A stretch of 64,000 bases of DNA, from assembly GCA_020310875.1 (NCBI GenBank), contig CM035427.1:93852102-93916101 (forward strand). Direction: 5' to 3'. Source of the stretch: Ceratopteris richardii. Its lineage: Eukaryota > Streptophyta > Polypodiopsida > Polypodiales > Pteridaceae. The notes beneath the pieces were generated by a model, which saw only the letters and a list, made by a program, of their open reading frames with translations, had not been told where the DNA came from and searched no databases. The position numbers and the translations under genes were made by a program. The first letter of the stretch is position 1. The number at the start of each line of letters is the position of its first letter. Positions 58,076 through 64,000 of this stretch are shown in pieces.

Positions 58076-59270
58076 CAAGGTCAAAGATCCTAGAGGAGAG
58101 CTCATGGCCCGTCCACTCATGCTCCTCTGCTACCTTTAGTGTAGGCATCAAGAAGTCCAATGGTAGCACTGCATTTTGACCAAACACCATCTGAAAAGGA
58201 GTGGCTTGGAGTACCGTTTTATAGGCAACTCGGTATGCCCAAACAACATGGTGTAGCTGTTTGTCCCAATCAGAGCGTTTATTATTCACCAATTTACTCA
58301 ACACATTGCATAGAATTTTATTTGTGCTTTCTGCTTGCCCATTAGCTTGTGGGTGATAGGGGGCAGACTTCTTGTGTACTACCAAGAACTCTTGGAGCAG
58401 ATTTTCAATAACTTCATTCAAGAAGTGAGTCCCTCTATCACTAACTAGCTCTATAGGTAGCCTGTATCTAGTGAACACTTTTCTCAAATAAGAACTTAGC
58501 GGTCGTCTGAGCATCATTCTTTGTCGTAGCTTTTACCTCTACTCACTTGGTTAGATAGTTTGTGGCCACAATGATATATTCAGCATGTGAACCCTTAGCT
58601 GGGGGATTAATCGGACCAACAAAGTCTATTCCCCACTTAGAGAATGCATGTCCACCCATCATAGGTTTCAAAGGCATCTCATCTTTGCGTATAGGATACT
58701 GTGTTCGCTGACAGACATCACACCGCTTCACATAGGTATGTGCATCCATTTGAAGGGTCGGCCACCATAATCCTGCAAATAGGATTGCCTTGATCACCCA
58801 ATCTGATCCAAAGTGTCCTCCTGCTACACCCTGGTGAGCAGTTTCCAAGATCTTAAGATATTCACTCTCATGGACACATAATCTAAGGTAACCATCTTTA
58901 CCACGCTTGTATAGATTATCACCAATGAGTGAGTAATCTAGGGCTTCTTGTTCTAGACTTCTTTGTCTAGCCAATGTCATATCTTGTGGGAATGTTTTCG
59001 TCCTCAGGAAGGCTACTAGTGGTTCACTCCAATCTGGCACTATGGACACTTGATAAAGAGTGGCATGCTCCACGGGTGGTTTAGTGCAACAGATTGGGCA
59101 TTCTTTACACATCTTATGTACATCAGCTTCCATAGTAGGCCAATGCACTCCAAATCTCCTTAGTGTCTGTAAAGTTCTATGCCTTGAATGGTGTTGCTCT
59201 AATGCACCGACATGTGCTAGTTGCAACCATTTTGCGTACTCGTCCTCTTCCACACAACAAGCCAATATCC
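58041..59270 (-). pseudogene. GYP-2 integrase, inverted relative to gag-pol
   Basis: Minus-strand integrase between a plus-strand RNase H and plus-strand downstream ORFs. Two H2C2-type zinc regions occur: HSRHRTLQTLRRFGVHWP...CPIC and GVAGGHFGSDWVIKAILFAG...CDVCQ. The core has FSKWGIDFVGPINPPAKG, IELVSDRGTHF and HPQANGQAESTNKIL, so all three DDE residues remain. A TGA stop (at the Trp after NYLTK, about 58543) and a frameshift near 58515 break it. The C-terminus ends near the junction with the RNase H at LERLGETR. Integrase inserts the cDNA; here the orientation alone prevents a normal polyprotein. Confidence 0.9.
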
Positions 59271-59627
59271 CTTGATTTGTCTATTTGTACATACTTCCTG
59301 CCATGATATGGTACTTCTGGGCAAGGCTGGATCTATGATCATGCAGTCAACCTAAACCTAAGAAGTGGACTTCTTCAGGTATGGGTAAATCAGAGTCGAA
59401 TTACAGTTGAATTAGACAATGGAGCACTCAAGGAACTAGGAAAGGCATAAGCTCCTGGTCCTTCCAGGAGTACACATGAAGATGACCATGCTATTCTTGT
59501 CCAAAACTATGTGATGCAGAGGGATGATTATCTCAACAAAGACGGCAAGGGTACGACAGAACTCCCTTCTTTTCCAAAGGCCATCAGGATGCGGCAACCA
59601 AAGGTGGATCAAAAATAGAAGAAGCAG
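59271..59627 (+). other. Possible integrase tail of GYP-2
   Basis: A plus-strand reading near 59320-59450 gives YDHAVNLNLRSGLLQVWVNQ and ITVELDNGALKELGK, loosely like the C-terminal domain of gypsy integrases. It may be the part of integrase left outside the inverted block. Weak evidence. Confidence 0.35.
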
Positions 59628-60176
59628 ATGACCTATAATGGAAGCCAAAAGAACTTGCGAAGCAAGGTGTCTCAGCCATCGAAACAAGTGTGGGTGCGGA
59701 GAGGCGAGCATCCTATTACGGTCAAGCCACAACAACTAGCTCAACTTACTATTAGTGATCAACGACCAGACACTAATAAGAAGTCCTCCAAGAATTCTTC
59801 TGTAAAAGTAAAATCTATCTGGGTACCCAAGAAGTCGATGAAGGTTGACCCACAATCGAGACAAATTTGGGTGCCTAAGGCTTGCTTGCGGGCTCAAGTA
59901 GCTACACACAGATCACACCATGCACGACATGGTTCACTCACTCGAACCGCTGAAGCCCCCTTTTATTTAATACACACAAATACATATTTGCCCATGAACA
60001 CAAGCAAAATCACCTGTAAATGGGTTCCTAAAAAGCCTCATTTCCAAGTGGACACCCTTATAAACCCCTCCAAAGTTTCCACAAAATCAAAAACAAAACC
60101 CATCCACTACGTTTGGCAACCCAAAGCTTGTAATAAACCCCCCAATCCCATTTGTACATTCATCCCCACCTATTAA
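59628..60176 (+). CDS. Unknown ORF with repeated WVPK motifs
   Basis: 182 residues from ATG, basic, with five spaced copies of a Trp-x-Pro-Lys-like motif: KQVWVRR, KSIWVPKKS, RQIWVPKAC, CKWVPKKP and HYVWQPKAC. Between copies the sequence is Ser/Thr/Lys/Gln-rich and probably disordered. Single WVPK motifs are familiar from linkers in plant copia polyproteins, but I know no gypsy gene built from repeats of it. It lies between integrase and the accessory ORF. Whether it is translated is unknown. Function not recognised. Confidence 0.45.
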   Translation: MTYNGSQKNLRSKVSQPSKQVWVRRGEHPITVKPQQLAQLTISDQRPDTNKKSSKNSSVKVKSIWVPKKSMKVDPQSRQIWVPKACLRAQVATHRSHHARHGSLTRTAEAPFYLIHTNTYLPMNTSKITCKWVPKKPHFQVDTLINPSKVSTKSKTKPIHYVWQPKACNKPPNPICTFIPTY

Positions 60177-60376
60177 CTGCATCATTCTCACACTGCATCT
60201 TTTCACTTAGCTCATAGGACGAACAACACACACAATCATCGAGCACTCACCGATCGACTAACTCATCATTCACCTCATGTTAATGTTGTAACGGGGACAA
60301 AAATTGTTCTACCTTGTCCTTTACAATGTTAACGCATGCTTCCATATTCTCACAGAACTAGCAAGCAAGCTGTAAC
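60177..60376 (+). other. Spacer before accessory ORF
   Basis: Non-coding spacer; no clear splice acceptor or promoter could be fixed. Confidence 0.4.
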
Positions 60377-63286
60377 ATGGCAGAAACCGGAGGCACCAGT
60401 TCCCAGGCAGGGTCTAGCGCCCAGATAGTGGACATTGAAACCCTCCTTCTGGAACCACAACTCACTGAGAGACCTCAAGAACTTAGAGTTGTGCATGTGC
60501 TTCCTATTCAGGACCCGCCTCAGGGGCACACTTCTCAAGTGGGGAAACACGCACATTGGTTCAGTGATGTCGCAGGGCCATTGGGGGATGGCACCTACTT
60601 TTGGGAGGCAGAACTTGAGTTTAATGGCAAATGGGGACGATATCATTTCTTTACCTGCGAATTTGAGCAGTATCAGAATGCAGAAGTAATGCGATCGGTA
60701 TGGACCAAAGCGGGCTTGGATGGCTATTTCCGGGCACATTTACCTAAGCCAGATTTCCTGCACTGCTCCTACCTTATCAGTACCATCACTCCTAGCAGGG
60801 CTAAAGGAGGCGATAGTACCTTCGTGCTACCCTCATTGACACCAGGCCACGAGCTCAAAAGATTCAAACTGACCCTCAACCTAGTACGAGAAGCATTGAA
60901 CATGCAAGGTATGCATATTCCCACTGAGAAAGAAACAATGATTCCAGGCAGGATGAAGCACAAGGATCTCAACAAATTGAAGGACATGGTAGCAATGACA
61001 CCAACCATCGCTCTCCACCTACGAACGATCATGCAGCACTTTGCTTTCCCTGCCCAAGAACGCTTCACAATGCCACCAAAAAAGATCTGGTTCAGCTTGT
61101 ACTTGGCAGAGACAGAGAATCTCACCATCAATCTACCACACTGGATCATCCATCAAATCCACCTAGCCCATCAACGATGGAATAAGAAACAAAAGAATGT
61201 GCTTCATGGATGTTGTGCTCTGACAAAAATAATTTACAGGTGCTTAGCTTACGACGTGCCCATTCAAAGAGCACTAGTATGGTCTAGGGCCCAAGAATTC
61301 CAAAGACGGCTATCAACGGCGGGTCCTCCATCGAAGAAAATGAGAGGGGGAGTGCAATTACCGTGTGCCCAAGCGAGGGGAGCCACCACCACACCAGAGG
61401 TGACCCCTCCACAAACGCGACGTGTCCGACCATTTACTATTCACCTACCTAGACCAAGTGCAGAAGGACCCAATCTGGTGTTCCCTCTGATTCCATTGGA
61501 CTTGGAGTTCCCACAAGGCTACACCCTAGCCAATTTGACACATGAAGAAATTGCCCGCATGATTAATGAGTCTAACCTGGAGACACAAGCAGAGTAGACC
61601 CAAGGACCACAACCTACTACTACAACTTCAGCCCTGACCCAACCGGAAGTAGTAGAAGTAGAAGAGGATGAAGAAGAGACAGAAGAAGAAGAAGCAACCG
61701 AGGAACATGATCAAGAATATGACGAACTTTTAGAACTAGCAAGTGCCCCAGCCTACTCGGCCCACATAAAAAGATTGTATGAAACCATGAAGCGAGTCCA
61801 AGAACAACACAAACTATCGCTCGAGACAGGAAAGGTGTTCATGAGCCAAATGTTAGCCGAGGAAGGCGTGGATGACATGTTTATTGAATCAATGAACCTG
61901 CATGCAGACGCGGTAGGCTTAGATGAAGCCATTCATGCAGCTATGGCTTATATTCATCGCTTTGAGAAATGAGTGCCTACCCACCCCATGCGATCCGGCA
62001 AGCAAATTCACATCAATGTATCAGAACCAAGAGATAACACACAAACAGAAGAACATCAGGTGGAACCACTCTCACCACACCCCTCACCTCTCACTACACA
62101 ACTCACTTCACCACATGGCACTACCACCCCCTCTTCTACCATTACCACATATGTCATGGGAATTCCTCTCTCTCCCGGCATCCAATTTGGAGGAGTTACC
62201 ATGCCCAGTTTCACAACACTATTCATGAACATCACATCCACCCCACCCACTGTCCCCATCTACACAGTCGCACACATGTTTGACACCATGGAAACATCAC
62301 CATCCATAGCACCACTCCCTCCCCCCACTCAGCCTCAATCTCCCATACCCCCTCCACCCACCTCACCACTTGACTCCACATCATTCACGACTCCCTTTCC
62401 CTTCCCCATTCCCCCTGCATCCTCTCCTTTCCCTGCATTCTTTAATGTAAATAATGTGTTTTCGACGTTGCATCAATGTGTGTACCAACTACAGGGTGAG
62501 TATCAGGCCCTCGAAGACTGTCATCGTCAACTAACTACGAATCACCAACAACTACAGAGGCGGCTTACAACTATAGAAGACGAAAATGCGGACCTCAATC
62601 AACGCTATACCACACTCAAGCAGGCCCATCAAACCCTCCTGGAGACACCCCAACCATCACAATTGCCAGGCATCAAACAACTCGAAGCTTTACTTGAAGT
62701 CTACGAAGCAGATAATCTAAGATTCCGAGGTAATTTGACCCTACTTAGAAAACACATGGCTACCGCCCTTGAAGAGAACAAGCGTCTACAGAAGCAAAAC
62801 GAAAAAATCCTAGAAGCTGCAATGGAAGGCTCCCCCCACGAGATCGACCCAGAACAATTTAAAGCAGTCCCCTCTGATACAATGAAGACAATCCTGGAAA
62901 GCTATGCTGATCTACTAGAAGCCCATGATGATATAGAAAAGGAACAAGACGCACTGCGCCGCCAGATCAGGGAACAAGAGGAACAACCGAAGGTCATACA
63001 GTCAACCTCGACTTTAGAGGAGGTAAAGGCATTAACGGAGCAGGTGGCAGAATTGCAGAAGAAGTTACTCGAATATGAAAGACAACCCTCTCTAGTTATA
63101 GAACCAGAGCCAGATGAATTGGTACCCATTGAGGTGGATGAGTCGTATGAGGAACCATATGTTCCTATGCCGATGCCAAGAGGTCAGCAAACCTCGGAAG
63201 GAATGGACATCCTGGAAGTCGAAGCACCCGAATGGCTTCAGGCACTCGAAAAGACAGCGGAGAGTTGCCAAATTCATGAAAGCTAA
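60377..63286 (+). pseudogene. GYP-2 accessory ORF: globular domain plus coiled coil
   Basis: One frame of about 970 codons with only two in-frame stops (TAG 61595-61597, TGA 61970-61972). Residues 50-330 form a helical globular domain (HWFSDVAGPLGDGTYFWEAE, WTKAGLDGYFRAHLP, MPPKKIWFSLYLAETENL, GCCALTKIIYRCLAYDVPI). An acidic stretch near 61650-61740 and a helical segment to 61972 follow. Next come a Pro/Thr/Ser-rich region (62050-62420) and a long coiled coil (62470-63080; DENADLNQRYTTLKQAHQTL, EENKRLQKQNEKILEA). No signal peptide or membrane segment is evident, so it does not look like a fusion envelope. Its place after integrase and its helical pattern recall the putative plant transposon protein domain of Athila env-like ORFs. 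A diverged, decayed copy is at 39042-42520. Confidence 0.7.
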
Positions 63287-63675
63287 GTGGAGGATAATTC
63301 ATGCATCTAGCTTTACACTGAGTTGCCAAATTCATGAAAGCTAAGTGGAGGATAATTCATGCATCTAGCTTTAGAGGAGGTAAAGGCATTAACGGAGCAG
63401 GTGGCAGAATTGCAGAAGAAGTTACTCGAATATGAAAGACAACCCTCTCCAGTTATAGAACCAGAGCCAGATGAATTGGTACCCATTGAGGTGGATGAGT
63501 CGTATGAGGAACCATATGTTCCTATGCCGATGCCAAGAGGTCAGCAAACCTCGGAAGGAATGGACACCCTGGAAGTCGAAGCACCCGAATGGCTTCAGGC
63601 ACTCGAAAAGACAGCGGAGAGTTGCCAAATTCATGAAAGCTAAGTGGAGGATAATTCATGCATCTAGCTTTACAC
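63013..63675. repeat. Nested tandem duplications at the end of the accessory ORF
   Basis: The block starting TTTAGAGGAGGTAAAGGC at 63013 recurs at 63370 (period 357). Within the first copy's end, AGTTGCCAAATTCATGAAAG at 63263 recurs at 63321 (period 58). The encoded 90-residue C-terminal segments differ at two positions only (Leu/Pro and Ile/Thr), so the event is recent. Confidence 0.9.
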
Positions 63676-64000
63676 TGATTATGGTATGTATTGAGTGCAG
63701 ATGGCATCTTCAAATTCTAAGGCTACACAAGAGGAAGAGGTCTTGCTTCTTCCTTTGGAATCGATTACTAAGGTTCCTTGAAGACCAACTTGTGTCAGAT
63801 CTCATCTTTATGGCCACCATCAAGATCATGGATAGGGATCACTACTTCCCATTAATGTCGCAAGACTTCCAAACCATAATCCAAGGACTGCCAAGCATCA
63901 CAGAAGTGTTGGAACAAAACAATCACAAATTGATGATTACAAAGAGCTTGAAGCATGTCAATGATCAGATTGAAGTGAAAGAAGTCATTTGAGAAAGTGA
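63676..64000 (+). other. GYP-2 sequence running off the window
   Basis: An open frame continues here (FLEDQLVSDLIFMATIKIMD, QGLPSITEVLEQNNHKL), likely another post-integrase coding segment of the element. Its family is not recognised. Confidence 0.4.

Larger units (their letters stand above)
49427..64000 (+). mobile_element. GYP-2: Athila/Tat-like Ty3/gypsy element, runs off the window
   Basis: 5' LTR, tRNA-Asp-type primer site, long leader, gag, protease and RT/RNase H in order on the plus strand. An inverted integrase (58041-59270) follows, then post-integrase ORFs. No 3' LTR appears before 64000, so the element exceeds 14.5 kb, which suits Athila, Tat and Ogre elements rather than chromoviruses. 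It inserted into the GYP-3 integrase gene. Confidence 0.8.

Noticed and set aside
60377..63286. Retroviral-type envelope gene
   Set aside because: Position fits an env-like ORF, but I see no signal peptide, furin-like site, fusion peptide or membrane anchor, so I call it an accessory ORF only.
1..64000. tRNA, rRNA or other structured RNA genes
   Set aside because: The only tRNA-related matches are 12- to 19-base primer sites at LTR edges; no cloverleaf or rRNA signature was seen by eye.

Overview
The window is a transposable-element-dense piece of a land-plant nuclear genome. Support for this comes from a plant EXO70 exocyst gene, a TNP2-type CACTA transposase, a Ty3/gypsy chromovirus, an Athila/Tat-like gypsy element with a tRNA-Asp-type primer site, plant L1-type LINEs, Ty1/copia remains and CCCTAAA-type telomere-like repeats. 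I cannot name the species; the low gene density suggests a large genome (fern, lycophyte, gymnosperm or large angiosperm). I found only one credible host gene. Layout: 149-16000 is a non-autonomous LTR element on the minus strand (LARD-A; 5-bp target duplication ACTAG on both sides). It carries a nearly complete LINE (LINE-A, 5721-11987) and a 5'-truncated LINE (LINE-B, 11988-15119) at the same target site. 16001-24213 is one chromovirus (GYP-1) split into two oppositely oriented halves (16055-17347 plus, 18873-24208 minus). Its LTR flanks TCAAG and CTTGA are reverse complements, so an inversion followed insertion. GYP-1 sits in the LTR of a decayed Ty1/copia element (17353-18700, minus). 24214-27573 is largely non-coding; 27574-29538 is an intact, uninterrupted EXO70 gene on the minus strand. 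31005-31250 is a LINE 3' fragment. 32998-38907 is LARD-B, a complete relative of LARD-A (target duplication GTGAG), about 5 kb of non-coding sequence between LTRs. It interrupts an older minus-strand element whose polypurine tract and LTR edge are near 32396-32415 and whose decayed accessory gene lies at 39042-42520. 42579-47532 is a truncated CACTA transposon (minus) with a degraded transposase, a telomere-like satellite, a long TG-rich array and subterminal ACCGAC repeats ending in a CACTA terminus. 47742-49426 is a minus-strand gypsy fragment in which an integrase is followed by a retropepsin. 49427 to beyond the right edge is an Athila/Tat-like element (GYP-2): 5' LTR, tRNA-Asp-type primer site, repeat-rich leader, gag, protease, RT/RNase H, an inverted integrase block, an ORF with repeated WVPK motifs, and a long accessory ORF with a coiled coil. 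Functionally this is a nest of insertions and later inversions, deletions and short tandem duplications. Most reading frames carry a few stops or frameshifts, so the elements look recently dead rather than ancient. The most interesting threads are the shared post-integrase accessory gene found in two elements, the LARD family with conserved non-coding interior, two LINEs at one target site, two separate intra-element inversions, and CATCGCG-type leader minisatellites in unrelated retrotransposons.
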